A stretch of DNA of 64,000 bases, from NCBI RefSeq assembly GCF_020696975.1, contig NZ_JAJGBK010000029.1, forward strand, positions 171,696 through 235,695. Direction: 5' to 3'. Made by a program: the position numbers and the translations under genes. Origin of the DNA: Methanoculleus sp. GTDB lineage: Archaea > Halobacteriota > Methanomicrobia > Methanomicrobiales > Methanoculleaceae. Position 1 is the stretch's first letter. The number at the start of each line of letters is the position of its first letter. The notes beneath the pieces were generated by a model. That model was not told the origin of the DNA. It did no database searches and worked only from the letters and a program-made list of their open reading frames with translations. Positions 24,078 to 33,385 of this stretch are shown here, piece after piece.

Positions 24078-25276
24078 GCCTCTTTCTATCGGTCGTACCC
24101 GTCAGCGAGGCTGTGGAGACGGTGCGGAGACTCGCACCCCCGCCAGGGTGCGAGGAGGTTCCGCTCGAAGATGCCCTCTACCGGGTCCTTGCGCGGGACG
24201 TCGTTGCCGATATCGACATCCCGGGGTTTGACCGTTCGACGGTCGATGGCTACGCGGTCGCGGCGGCCGAGACCACCGGGGCTTCCGAGGCCATCCCGGC
24301 AATGCTCCAGTGCCGGGGCCGGATCGGGATGGGGAGCGCAGATGCCGGGAGGATCTCCCCGGGCTCGTGCCGGTACGTCCCCACCGGCGGCGCTCTCCCC
24401 GGAGGCGCGGACGCAGTCGTGATGATCGAGCATGCCGAGCAGATCGGGGACGACATCCTGATTCATCGCTCCGTGGCACCCGGTGAGAACGTGGTCTTCT
24501 GCGGCGAGGACTTTCAGGCCGGGAAGGTGGCACTTGAACGGGGCCGCGTTCTCTCGCCCCGGGAGATCGGCGTCGCCGCGGCGGTCGGTGCCGACCGGGT
24601 CTGCGTCACGAAGGTCCCAAAGGTCGGGATCATATCCACAGGCAACGAGCTCGTCCCCGTCGTCGAGACCCCGCGGCCGGGCGAAGTGCGGGACGCAAAC
24701 TCCTACCTCGCCGGGGCCTTTGTGACGGGGCGGGGCTGCCATCCAGTTTACTTCGGGATCGTCAGAGACGACCGGGCGGTTTTGAGGCGGGCGGTCTCGT
24801 CGGCGCTTGAGAGGTGCGACGTGGTCCTGGTATCGGGGGGCTCCTCGAAGGACGAACGGGACAACACCGCGGCGGTCATCATGGAGCTCGGTGAGGTGCT
24901 GGTGCACGGGATCGCGATCGCGCCCGGTAAACCCACCATCATCGGCACCGCGCGGGGAAAACCGGTCATCGGGCTCCCCGGTCACCCGGCCTCGGCCTTT
25001 GTCGTGCTCGTCGCCGTCGTCGACCACCTGCTCGCGGCGATGCGCGGGACGACCGTTTTGCGGCAGACCGCCCGCGCACGACTGACGCAGAACATTCCTT
25101 CTACCCGCGGCCGGGAGGATTACGTCCGGGTCAGCGTGAGAGACGGGGAGGCGACGCCGGTCTTCGGGAAGTCGGGACTCCTCAACACCCTGGTGCAGAG
25201 CGAAGGCCTGGTACGGATCCCGGCATCGAGCGAGGGGTTCGAGGTGGGCAAGGAAGTGGAGGTGATCCTGTGGTGA
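24074..25276 (+). CDS. moeA: molybdopterin molybdenumtransferase MoeA (first copy)
   Basis: The 400-residue enzyme inserts molybdate or tungstate into adenylylated molybdopterin. Visible motifs are IPGFDRSTVDGYAV, PTGGALPGGADAVVMIEH, ISTGNEL, GGSSKDERD and GLPGHPASA, covering MoeA domains I-IV. The ATG at 24074 overlaps the small upstream gene; the frame is open further up but conserved sequence starts here. Methanogens need this cofactor for formylmethanofuran dehydrogenase. The next gene is a second MoeA, overlapping by a few bases. Confidence 0.93.
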   Translation: MSLFLSVVPVSEAVETVRRLAPPPGCEEVPLEDALYRVLARDVVADIDIPGFDRSTVDGYAVAAAETTGASEAIPAMLQCRGRIGMGSADAGRISPGSCRYVPTGGALPGGADAVVMIEHAEQIGDDILIHRSVAPGENVVFCGEDFQAGKVALERGRVLSPREIGVAAAVGADRVCVTKVPKVGIISTGNELVPVVETPRPGEVRDANSYLAGAFVTGRGCHPVYFGIVRDDRAVLRRAVSSALERCDVVLVSGGSSKDERDNTAAVIMELGEVLVHGIAIAPGKPTIIGTARGKPVIGLPGHPASAFVVLVAVVDHLLAAMRGTTVLRQTARARLTQNIPSTRGREDYVRVSVRDGEATPVFGKSGLLNTLVQSEGLVRIPASSEGFEVGKEVEVILW

Positions 25277-27180
25277 AGCGTTACCTCTCGGTGATATCCC
25301 TTGCGGAGGCGCGGGCGCTCGTCGAACGCTCCTTTTCGCCGGTACCCGGGATCGTCCGCGTTCCGGTGACGACCGCCGTGGTCGGCAGGATCACTGCTGA
25401 ACCCATATTCGCCCGGTTCTCGGTCCCCGCCATCCACATCTCTGCGATGGACGGGATCGCGGTGAGAAGCGCCGATACCCTCGGCGCAAGCGAGCAGCGC
25501 CCGGTGACCCTCCCGGATGCGGCGAGGGTCAATACGGGAAACATCATCCCACCCGACTACGATGCGGTGGTGATGATCGAGGACGTCTGGGTCGAGTCGA
25601 AGTCTGACGACTCCTCCCGCTGCGCTCCTATAAAACATCGCGACGGCGAGACCTACACTATCCGAAAATCGGTCAGCCCCTGGCAGCATGTCCGCCCGGT
25701 CGGGGAGGACATCGGTGAGTCGGAGATGATCCTCCCGAGCGGTCACCGGGTACGGCCGCATGATGTAGGAGCGCTCGCAAACTACGGGGTCACGGAGATC
25801 GCGGTCAAGAACATCCGGGCAGGCCTGATCCCAACCGGGAGCGAACTGGTGCCGGCCGGTGAGATGCCGCCGCCGGGGAAGGTGGTGGAGAGCAACACCC
25901 TGATGGCCGCGGCCGTCCTCGCTGAGGCGGGTGTGGAAGCGCACCGCTATCCTATCGTCCCGGACGACTACGATCTTATCCGGGACGCCGTCCGGCGCGG
26001 TGTCGCCGAGAACGATATCCTCCTCGTCTCGGCGGGGTCGTCCGCCGGGACCCGCGACTACACCGCCGAGATCATCCGGGATCTCGGGGAGGTCCTGGCA
26101 CACGGCGTCGCCATCAAGCCCGGAAAGCCGGTGATCATCGGCAGGATCGAGGGAAAACCGGTGATCGGTCTCCCCGGCTATCCCCTTGCCGCGGCGACGG
26201 TGCTGCGCGAGCTCGTCCTGCCGTTTATCGCCCGCTACGGTCTCCCCGCCACCCGGCCCGAGCGGGTCGACGCCCGGCTCACCACAAGCCTTCACTCCGA
26301 TATCGGGACCGACGAGTTTGTCCTCCTCTCGGTGGGAAGGATCGGTGAACACTGGGTGGCGGTGCCGCAGTCACGAGGCGCGGGGGTCCAGATGAGCATG
26401 GTCCGGGCGAACGGCTACCTGCAGATCCCGGCACAGAAGGAGGGCGCCGAGGCCGGGGAGACAATGAGCGTCCTGCTCACCGTCCCCCGCACGGAGGCAG
26501 AGGAGGCGGTCCTCGTCACCGGCAGCCACGACCCGGCCCTCGACCACCTTGCCGACCTTGTGCGGCCGCACGGCGTCGATATCCACTCCACCCATGTCGG
26601 GAGCATGGGCGGGGTGATCGCCCTCAAAAAGCAGGAGTGCCATGCAGCCCCGATGCACCTCCTCGCCCCCGACGGCACCTACAACACCCACTACCTGGAG
26701 CGGTATATGCCCGGCGCGGATCTCGCCCTTCTCTGCGTGGCGGAACGGCAGCAGGGGGTCATCTCCCGCGACGGGCTCTCATTCGAGGATCTGCCCGGCC
26801 GGACGTTCATCAACCGGCAGAAGGGGTCGGGGACCCGGATGCTCCTTGACCACCACCTGGCAATGCGGGGCATCGACCCGGCCCTCATCCCCGGCTACGG
26901 GCGCGAGGCGACGACGCACCTTGCAGTGGCGCTCGCGGTCAAGACCGGAGAGGCGGATGCGGGAATGGGGGTATACAGCGCGGCAAAGGCGCTCGGTCTT
27001 GCGTTCGTCCCGGTGGCGACGGAACGCTACGAGCTCGTGATGCACCGCGAGATGCTTGACGACCTCCGGATCGCGGCCCTCGTCGAGACCGTCTCCTCAG
27101 AGGCGTTCAAAGAGATCCTCAAGGGTCTCGGCGGCTACGAGACGGACGAGACGGGTGTCCTGCGCTGGTTGCGAGACTGA
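25270..27180 (+). CDS. MoeA fused to a C-terminal substrate-binding-like domain (second copy)
   Basis: The 636-residue product has a complete MoeA part (about 1-405; SAMDGIAV, ISAG-type loop LLVSAGSSAGTRD, GLPGYPLA). Its C-terminal domain of about 210 residues resembles periplasmic-binding/PBP-like ligand domains (VTGSHDPALDHLADLV, YMPGADLALLCVAERQQG, NRQKGSGTRMLLDHHL). Such fusions are known in archaea, often beside plain MoeA as here. The extra domain may sense or bind molybdate, tungstate or a cofactor form; this is inference. GTG 25270 or 25273 is the start, overlapping the previous stop. Two different MoeA proteins may serve Mo and W. Confidence 0.88.
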   Translation: MVKRYLSVISLAEARALVERSFSPVPGIVRVPVTTAVVGRITAEPIFARFSVPAIHISAMDGIAVRSADTLGASEQRPVTLPDAARVNTGNIIPPDYDAVVMIEDVWVESKSDDSSRCAPIKHRDGETYTIRKSVSPWQHVRPVGEDIGESEMILPSGHRVRPHDVGALANYGVTEIAVKNIRAGLIPTGSELVPAGEMPPPGKVVESNTLMAAAVLAEAGVEAHRYPIVPDDYDLIRDAVRRGVAENDILLVSAGSSAGTRDYTAEIIRDLGEVLAHGVAIKPGKPVIIGRIEGKPVIGLPGYPLAAATVLRELVLPFIARYGLPATRPERVDARLTTSLHSDIGTDEFVLLSVGRIGEHWVAVPQSRGAGVQMSMVRANGYLQIPAQKEGAEAGETMSVLLTVPRTEAEEAVLVTGSHDPALDHLADLVRPHGVDIHSTHVGSMGGVIALKKQECHAAPMHLLAPDGTYNTHYLERYMPGADLALLCVAERQQGVISRDGLSFEDLPGRTFINRQKGSGTRMLLDHHLAMRGIDPALIPGYGREATTHLAVALAVKTGEADAGMGVYSAAKALGLAFVPVATERYELVMHREMLDDLRIAALVETVSSEAFKEILKGLGGYETDETGVLRWLRD

Positions 27181-27590
27181 CGGCCTCTTCGGGTCCGGCG
27201 CAGGCCCTCACCCCTTCTATCTTCCAGGTCAGGAGGCCATAGACCGGTCTTCCGGTCTTGAGCGCGACAGCAATCTCCGAGAGCGTGCCGTAGCCTCCCC
27301 CGACGGCGATGACCGCGTCGGCCGACTGGACGAGGATGACATTTCGCGCATGCCCCATGCCAGTGCGGATGACCACGTCGAGGTAAGGGTTACCGTCCCC
27401 GGTGTCCGGGAGGATGCCAACAGTCATACCGCCGGCCCCCTTTTGCGCCCCGCGAGACGGCCTCCATCACCCCACCGAGGCCGCCGCAACAGACGGTCCC
27501 GCCCGATTCAGCGATGAGCCGGCCAAGGGTTTCTGCTGTCCTGTATTCTTCCCCGGAGCAGTCCCCCCGCCCGATGACTGCGATCTGCAT
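27119..27590 (-). pseudogene. LOG/TIGR00725-type Rossmann protein, disrupted by a one-base frameshift
   Basis: Two frames each encode half of a lysine-decarboxylase-like (LOG) protein. The N-terminal half from ATG 27590 reads MQIAVIGRGDCSGEEYRTAE to EAVSRGAKG. The C-terminal half reads GGMTVGILPDTG, then AVGGGYGTLSEIA, the family PGGxGTxxE-type motif. They join if one base is removed from the homopolymer tract AAAAGGGGG (minus strand, 27436-27444), giving AKGAGGMTVGIL. The 3' end overlaps the convergent moeA by 62 bases. It is either a true pseudogene or a homopolymer base-calling error; the function of this clade is not established. Confidence 0.72.
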
Positions 27591-27666
27591 GGGAGAGGGC
27601 GGGGTTTCGAGAGATAAAGGGCCCGGGGGATTGGGCGGGGTGGAGAAAATCCCGATACGCTGGACC

Positions 27667-27776
27667 GTGCGAGGTGCGATGTTCCGGGAGAACGGAGCAC
27701 GAGAAGGCCGAAGGCCTTTGAGGGGGGAGCATCCCCCCTCCCCTGTCCACATCACATACGCAGACACGTAACCCCC
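27667..27776. repeat. dispersed intergenic repeat, copy 1
   Basis: About 110 bases are closely similar and same-orientation to 62525-62640. They share gtgcgaggtgcgatgttcc at the left, an internal ggagcacgagaaggcc block, a palindromic aaggccgaaggcctt, a G-run/C-run hairpin (ggggggagcatcccccc) and taaccccca at the right. It lies in the 400-base spacer before ileS, which otherwise contains no supported gene. Confidence 0.8.
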
Positions 27777-27993
27777 AGCTTCGGTTAACCAGTCTCCCGG
27801 AAGGTTTTCCCTGCTTGACCGTCTTCTCCCGGATGTCGCAAGTTGCACCTGCCGGCGCTCTCGCTCCTGCTCGGAACCAGACAGTGCCTCAAACCTCGGA
27901 TGTCATCCGCCGCACCCTTCCGTCAGTCGTACAAAATGCTTTGTCCCCCAACAACAAACGGTACACCAGAGTGCTGAATATGAGGGATACAAG

Positions 27994-30900
27994 GTGAAAG
28001 AGGTCACCAGCAGTTATAACCCGCGGGAACTTGAGACGGAAGTCCAGGATCACTGGAAGCGGGAGAATACCTATGCACGCGTCCAGGCGCTGCGAAAGGA
28101 TGGAAAAGCGTTCTTTTTCGTCGACGGGCCGCCCTACACCACCGGCCACATCCATCTCGGCACCGCCTGGAACAAGATCATAAAAGACGCCATCCTCCGC
28201 TACCACCGGATGCGGGGCAGCAACATCATCGAGCGGGCCGGCTACGACATGCACGGCCTCCCCATCGAGGTGAAAGTCGAGCACCAGCTCGGGTTCACCT
28301 CCAAGAAGGATATCGAGGAGTACGGCATCGCCGCGTTCATCGAGCAGTGCCGGACGTTTGCCGTGACGCACATGGAGATCATGAGCGACCAGTTCCGGAA
28401 GCTCGGTGTCTGGCTCGACTTCGACAACCCCTACCAGACCATTGATCCGGGCTACATCGAGTCCGCGTGGTGGGCGGTCCAGCGGGCGGACGAACGCGGT
28501 CTGCTCGAGCGCGGCCACCGGGTCGTGAACTGGTGTCCCCGGTGCGAGACGGCGATCGCCGATTCAGAAGTGGAGTACTGGGATGAGACCGACCCTTCCA
28601 TCTTCGTCAAGTTCCCCGTCGTCGGGCGGGAGAACGAGTACCTGGTGATCTGGACGACGACACCCTGGACGCTTCCGGCAAACGTGGCGGTGGCGGTCAA
28701 CGCCACCTTCACCTACGCACGGGTGCGGGCGAAGAAGGATGAAAGCGAGGAGATCCTCTGGATCGCCGAAGACCTCGTCGAGCCCGTCCTGAAGATGGGG
28801 CGTTACCAGGACTATACGGTCCTTGAGAAGGTCAGCGGGAGCGACCTTGTCGGAACGGAGTATGCATCGCCGCTTGCGGGCCAGGTGCCGCGCCAGGCGG
28901 AGATCCGGCACCGGGTCGTCGCGGCCGATTACGTCACGCTCGAGAATACCGGTCTCGTCCACATCGCCCCCGGGCACGGGTGGGACGACTACCTGGTCGG
29001 CATCCGGGAGGGGCTTGAGACATTCTGCCCGGTCGATGCCGGCGGGTGCTTCACCCCGGCGGCCGGGACGTTTGCGGATATGTACGTCCGGGACGCAAAC
29101 GACTTCGTCATCGAAGCGCTCGGCGAATATCTCCTCGCCCGGCGGACGATCACCCACCGCTACGGCCACTGCTGGCGGTGCAAGACCCCTATCATCTACC
29201 GGGCAACGGCGCAGTGGTTCCTGAAGGCCACCGAGATCCGCGAACCGATGCTTGAGGAGATCGCGAAGGTGAAGTGGTACCCCGAGTGGGCGGGGAGCGC
29301 CCGGTTCCATGACTTCGTCAAGGAGTCGCGCGACTGGTGCATCTCCCGGCAGCGCTACTGGGGCATCCCCATCCCCATCTGGCACTGTGAAAAGTGTGAC
29401 AGATATACCGTCGTCGGCACCGTCGCGGAACTCGAGGAACGGTCGGGGACGAAGATCGTCGATCCCCACCGCCCTTACGTCGACACCGTCACCATTCCGT
29501 GCTCCTGCGGCGGGGAGATGCGCCGGGTGGCCGACATCTTCGACGTCTGGTTCGACTCGGCCGTCGCGTCCTGGGCGACCCTCGGGTTCCCCCGGGAGCG
29601 CGAGGCCTTCGACCGCTACTGGCCGGCGGACTTCATCACCGAAGGGCAGGACCAGACCCGTGGCTGGTTCTACTCCCAGCTCGGGGCGAGCACCGTGGCG
29701 TTCGGCCGCGCGCCCTACAAGAGCGTCCTGATGCACGGGTTTGCTCTCGACGCCGAAGGGCGCAAGATGAGCAAGAGCCTCGGAAACGTCGTGACGCCTG
29801 AGGAGGTGATGAACCAGTTCGGTGTCGACGTCCTCCGGTTCTACGTCCTCTGGGCGAACGCCCCCTGGGACGACCTGAAGTTCAACTGGGAGAGCGTCAA
29901 GACCATCCACCGGACGCTCAACATCCTCTGGAACGTCTACCGGTTCCCGCTCCCGTACATGGTCCTCGACTCGTTTACGCCCGCGGCCGGAGACGACGGG
30001 CGGTGGGACGACTCGTTCGTCCGGGCGCATATCGCCGATATGCCGCAGGAGGACCGCTGGATCATCTCCCGGGTGAACTCACTTGCCCGGACGACGGCCG
30101 AAGACCTGCAGGAGTATCATCTCCATAAGGTGACGCGGGCGCTCGCGACCTTCATCCTCGAAGATCTCTCCCGCTGGTACGTGCAGCTCGTCCGGCCGAG
30201 GATGTGGCTTGAAGAAGACTCGCCGGAGAAGCGGTACGCCTACGAAACCTCCTACTACGTCCTGCGCCGCTTAATAGCGCTCCTTGCGCCGTTTACCCCC
30301 CACGTCACCGAGAAGATCTACGGAAACCTCCGCCTTGCAGGTGACCCGGAGAGCGTCCATATGCTCGACTGGCCGGAGGCAGACGACCTCCTGATCGATC
30401 AGGATCTCGAAGCCGACATGGAAGTCATCCGGGCGTTTGACGACGCGGTCGCCACCGCCCGGCAGGCCGGAAAGAGAAAACTGCGCTGGCCGGTCGGAGA
30501 GACCGTGGTCGTCACCGAGAGTGCTGGCGTGAAGACGGCTCTTGAGGACTTAAACGACCTTGCCCTGACCCGGGCGAACGCCCGGACGGTCAGTGTCGTT
30601 ACCGGGACGTGGGACCGGATCCTCTGGCAGGCTGAGCCGGTGATGCGGGCGATCGGCCCGGAGTTCGGTAAGGAGGGGCCGAAGGTCAAGGCCCTGATAG
30701 AGGGAGCGGACGGCACCGCACTGAAGGCCGCGATCGAGCGGGACGGAAAGGCCGAACTCGATGGGTACGAGATTGCCGCGCGCCACGTCACCTTCGCCGA
30801 AGCCCTCCCGGAGGGGGTCTTTGCCGCCCCCATGAAGGACGCAACGGTCTACGTGGACGTCACCCTCACGCCGTCCCTCGAGGCTGAGGGCTACGCCCGC

Positions 30901-31173
30901 GAGGTGATCCGGCGGATCCAGGAGATGCGCCGCCAGCTGGACCTGAACGTCAACGACTTCATCGTCGCGGCCGTGGACGTCGCCGATGAGCGGGTAGCCT
31001 CGCTCATCGGGGAAGATGAGTGGGAGAAGGAGATCGCCGGCGAGGTCCGGGCGGCAGCCCTCACCATCCGGCGCGCTGACGGGAAGAAGCCCGCGGAGAC
31101 CTTTGCGCTCGCGAAGGACTGGGACGTGGAAGGCGTGCAGATGCAGATGGGCATCTCACGCGCCGGTGAGTGA
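27994..31173 (+). CDS. ileS: isoleucyl-tRNA synthetase
   Basis: This 1059-residue class I synthetase charges tRNA-Ile. The HIGH motif is GHIHLG (about residue 50) and KMSKS is GRKMSKSLGN (about 590). The editing domain lies between them (TTPWTLPANVAV). Zinc-type pairs include CPRC, CWRC, CEKC and CSC. The start is GTG 27994, because an ATG 15 bases upstream meets an in-frame stop after five codons. The 3' end overlaps convergent thg1 by 18 bases. Confidence 0.96.
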   Translation: MKEVTSSYNPRELETEVQDHWKRENTYARVQALRKDGKAFFFVDGPPYTTGHIHLGTAWNKIIKDAILRYHRMRGSNIIERAGYDMHGLPIEVKVEHQLGFTSKKDIEEYGIAAFIEQCRTFAVTHMEIMSDQFRKLGVWLDFDNPYQTIDPGYIESAWWAVQRADERGLLERGHRVVNWCPRCETAIADSEVEYWDETDPSIFVKFPVVGRENEYLVIWTTTPWTLPANVAVAVNATFTYARVRAKKDESEEILWIAEDLVEPVLKMGRYQDYTVLEKVSGSDLVGTEYASPLAGQVPRQAEIRHRVVAADYVTLENTGLVHIAPGHGWDDYLVGIREGLETFCPVDAGGCFTPAAGTFADMYVRDANDFVIEALGEYLLARRTITHRYGHCWRCKTPIIYRATAQWFLKATEIREPMLEEIAKVKWYPEWAGSARFHDFVKESRDWCISRQRYWGIPIPIWHCEKCDRYTVVGTVAELEERSGTKIVDPHRPYVDTVTIPCSCGGEMRRVADIFDVWFDSAVASWATLGFPREREAFDRYWPADFITEGQDQTRGWFYSQLGASTVAFGRAPYKSVLMHGFALDAEGRKMSKSLGNVVTPEEVMNQFGVDVLRFYVLWANAPWDDLKFNWESVKTIHRTLNILWNVYRFPLPYMVLDSFTPAAGDDGRWDDSFVRAHIADMPQEDRWIISRVNSLARTTAEDLQEYHLHKVTRALATFILEDLSRWYVQLVRPRMWLEEDSPEKRYAYETSYYVLRRLIALLAPFTPHVTEKIYGNLRLAGDPESVHMLDWPEADDLLIDQDLEADMEVIRAFDDAVATARQAGKRKLRWPVGETVVVTESAGVKTALEDLNDLALTRANARTVSVVTGTWDRILWQAEPVMRAIGPEFGKEGPKVKALIEGADGTALKAAIERDGKAELDGYEIAARHVTFAEALPEGVFAAPMKDATVYVDVTLTPSLEAEGYAREVIRRIQEMRRQLDLNVNDFIVAAVDVADERVASLIGEDEWEKEIAGEVRAAALTIRRADGKKPAETFALAKDWDVEGVQMQMGISRAGE

Positions 31174-31890
31174 CCGGATCAGGGCAGCCCCCTCAGCCGT
31201 CGAGAAGAGGGGGGTCTCCTCCGGTTCCCGGATGCAGGCCCGCACGGCCTGCACGGTCTTCCCGGTCATGGGGTTATACCCCTCTTTTATGCACTCTTCC
31301 CGGTAGAGGAGCGTCCCCCGCCGCTGCCAGGCAGGGGTTGCCGCCAGGTTGACACCCCGCTCGAACATCATCTCGTGCATCGCCTCGGACTGCATACCGC
31401 GGAGCGCCGCGGCGGCCTCCCGCGACGTCATCCCTTCCTTGACAAGCGCGTTCTGGCAGTAGGCGTTGATGTGGTTCCGCCACGCCTCGTTCTGCCGTGA
31501 GACAAGATACTCAACCGCAAACTCCCCGGTTGCCGGGATGATCCGGGCATCGAACGCAAGCGGTTCGGCGCACCCGAACTCGATCGTGAGTTTGCTTGCC
31601 GCAATCGCGGCCGTCACGGAGTCGATCTTCTCCACCCTCCCGGAGAACGGCAGCGTCTTGAAGTAGAGACTGATCTCGTCGGAGAAGGTGTAGGCGAACG
31701 TGGGAGATAGGCCGCTTTCGGTGAGGAGGTGGCGGCAGACCGACCGCATGCTCGCAGAGAAGGCGGGATCGAACGGTCTCTTGAGATCGAGCGTCCGGGC
31801 CAGACGGTGAAAGGCCCGGCCGTCGAGTCTGACAAAAACGGGGGGGAAGATGGTGAGGTTCGAGAAGATCTCACGGTCTTTGATATCCAT
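31156..31890 (-). CDS. thg1: tRNA(His) guanylyltransferase (Thg1-like)
   Basis: The 244-residue enzyme adds nucleotides at the 5' end of tRNA in the reverse direction. Archaeal members also repair truncated tRNAs. The two metal-binding motifs are clear: VRLDGRAFHRL (about 22-32) and FSDEIS (about 70), with the family segment AWRNHINAYCQN later on. It is downstream of a PRC-barrel gene on the same strand, 42 bases away, and converges on ileS, overlapping it by 18 bases. Confidence 0.92.
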   Translation of the reverse strand: MDIKDREIFSNLTIFPPVFVRLDGRAFHRLARTLDLKRPFDPAFSASMRSVCRHLLTESGLSPTFAYTFSDEISLYFKTLPFSGRVEKIDSVTAAIAASKLTIEFGCAEPLAFDARIIPATGEFAVEYLVSRQNEAWRNHINAYCQNALVKEGMTSREAAAALRGMQSEAMHEMMFERGVNLAATPAWQRRGTLLYREECIKEGYNPMTGKTVQAVRACIREPEETPLFSTAEGAALIRSLTGA

Positions 31891-31932
31891 ATTTTATCAG
31901 CAAAGGAGCCCGGACAAGGCCGGATATCACGG

Positions 31933-32196
31933 TCACTCTTCTTTTGCCGGCGACCTGAAGATCCCGGGGATGTGGCGGACGATGACGATATCCCCGATGC
32001 TCTTTATGATGCGGAAAGGTATCTGCAGCCCTGCATACCCTTTTACCTCGCCGATCTCGGGGTTGAGTTCACCGACCGCAAGGGAGTCGATCTTTTTCTG
32101 GTCCACATCGATCACGACATCGTCGACATTTCCGACAAAGATGGCTCTATCGGTATAGACGCGCAGTCCGAACAGTTCTGTGACCTGTGTTCTCAT
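31933..32196 (-). CDS. PRC-barrel domain protein
   Basis: The 87-residue beta-rich protein begins MRTQVTELFGLRVYTDRAIF and has the PRC-barrel pattern (VGNVDDVVIDVDQKKIDSL, IPFRIIKSIGDIVIVR). The start at 32196 has gagg 8 bases upstream; the frame is open further but out into the neighbouring promoter. PRC-barrel proteins of this length are widespread in archaea, and their role (RNA metabolism or protein-protein contact) is not settled. It is co-directional with thg1. Confidence 0.8.
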   Translation of the reverse strand: MRTQVTELFGLRVYTDRAIFVGNVDDVVIDVDQKKIDSLAVGELNPEIGEVKGYAGLQIPFRIIKSIGDIVIVRHIPGIFRSPAKEE

Positions 32197-32204
32197 CGGT
32201 ATCC

Positions 32205-32248
32205 TCTGAAGGTATATTACTATAAATGATAAAAAGATACTCCTTTTC
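32205..32248. promoter_or_regulatory. divergent promoter, PRC-barrel/thg1 and site-2 protease
   Basis: This short AT-rich spacer contains actataaatgat (32219-32230), about 25 bases before the ATG of the protease, consistent with a leaderless mRNA. Reading left, catttatagtaa serves the PRC-barrel gene, which has a ribosome binding site. Confidence 0.6.
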
Positions 32249-33385
32249 ATGGAAGCGTCGCTACAGATCGGAAACCTGGCCGGGATCCCGGTCAAACTGC
32301 ACTGGAGTTTCCTTCTCGTGATCCCCCTCTTTGCCTGGATCATCGGGAGCCAGATCCTGCTCACGACCGAGTTGATCGCAGTCCTCTTCGGTGTTCCGAT
32401 CGACGTGACGCTGATTGCGGAGGGGTTCAATCCCTACATCCTCGGGATCGTCGTCTCGCTCGGCCTCTTTGTCGGCGTCTTCATCCACGAGCTGGCCCAT
32501 TCCCTCATCGCGAGAGCAAGGGGGATCGAGATCCACAGCATCACGCTCCTCATCCTCGGCGGCGTCTCCCAGATGGAGGAGACGATGCCGGACCCGAAGG
32601 TGGAACTCCCGATGGCGCTCGCGGGCCCGCTCACGAGCCTCGCGGTCGGCGTGATCTCCAGCGCTCTGGTCTATGTCTTTGACGCTGTCATCGCCGACCC
32701 GGGCATCGCCGGCGTCCTGGTCTTCACCTTCGGCTATCTCGGGCTCTTGAACGTCCTGCTCTTCGGGTTCAACCTCCTTCCGGCGTTCCCCATGGACGGG
32801 GGGCGCGTGCTGCGGGCTTGGCTTGCACGGAGGATGCCGCTCGCCCGGGCGACCCGGATCGCCGCAGACGTTGGAAAGGCGTTTGCCGTCCTCTTCGGGA
32901 TCGTCGGGCTCCTGCTCTTAAACCCCATCCTGATCATCATCGCCTTCTTCATCTACATCGGGGCGAACCAGGAGGCCACGTACCTGCGCTACAACATACT
33001 GCTGCAGGATGTCACGGTGGCGGATGCAATGAGCAGCCCGGTCACCACCGTAGAACAGACGATGCCCCTGCCGCGGGTGGTGGAGATGATGTACGAGACG
33101 AAGCACCTCGGCTTTCCCGTGGTGGAACGGGGCTCACTCGTCGGGATCATCGCGCTCGCCGACGTCCACAAGATCTCTCCGCACGACCGCGAGGCGATGC
33201 AGGTGCGGGACGTCATGACCCGGAACCCGGCCACCCTCCCGCCGTCGGCGCCGCTCATCGACGCGCTCCGGATCATATCGGGCATGGATATCGGGAGAAT
33301 TCCGGTGGTCGCGAATGATGCCCTGGTCGGGATTGTGACCAGGACCGATGTGCTCCGGGTGATGGAACTGCGGGAAGAGGAGTAA
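32249..33385 (+). CDS. site-2 protease family (M50) membrane metalloprotease with two CBS domains
   Basis: The 378-residue intramembrane protease has about six membrane segments. The zinc motif HELAH is near residue 80 (FIHELAHSLIARARG) and the second motif NLLPAFPMDGGR near 180. A tandem CBS pair fills about residues 250-375 (VTVADAMSSPVTTVE and VRDVMTRNPATLP). CBS pairs bind adenine nucleotides, so proteolysis may be gated by energy state. Substrates are unknown; candidates are anti-sigma-like or membrane regulators, none of which is adjacent. This domain order is standard for archaeal M50/CBS proteins. Confidence 0.93.
   Translation: MEASLQIGNLAGIPVKLHWSFLLVIPLFAWIIGSQILLTTELIAVLFGVPIDVTLIAEGFNPYILGIVVSLGLFVGVFIHELAHSLIARARGIEIHSITLLILGGVSQMEETMPDPKVELPMALAGPLTSLAVGVISSALVYVFDAVIADPGIAGVLVFTFGYLGLLNVLLFGFNLLPAFPMDGGRVLRAWLARRMPLARATRIAADVGKAFAVLFGIVGLLLLNPILIIIAFFIYIGANQEATYLRYNILLQDVTVADAMSSPVTTVEQTMPLPRVVEMMYETKHLGFPVVERGSLVGIIALADVHKISPHDREAMQVRDVMTRNPATLPPSAPLIDALRIISGMDIGRIPVVANDALVGIVTRTDVLRVMELREEE

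Noticed and set aside
27667..27776. Insertion sequence
   Set aside because: The 110-base repeat has no transposase, no long terminal inverted repeats and no obvious target duplication; kept only as a dispersed repeat.
28564..30030. 488-codon open frame opposite ileS
   Set aside because: The sense strand encodes a complete isoleucyl-tRNA synthetase; the antisense frame is a compositional artefact.
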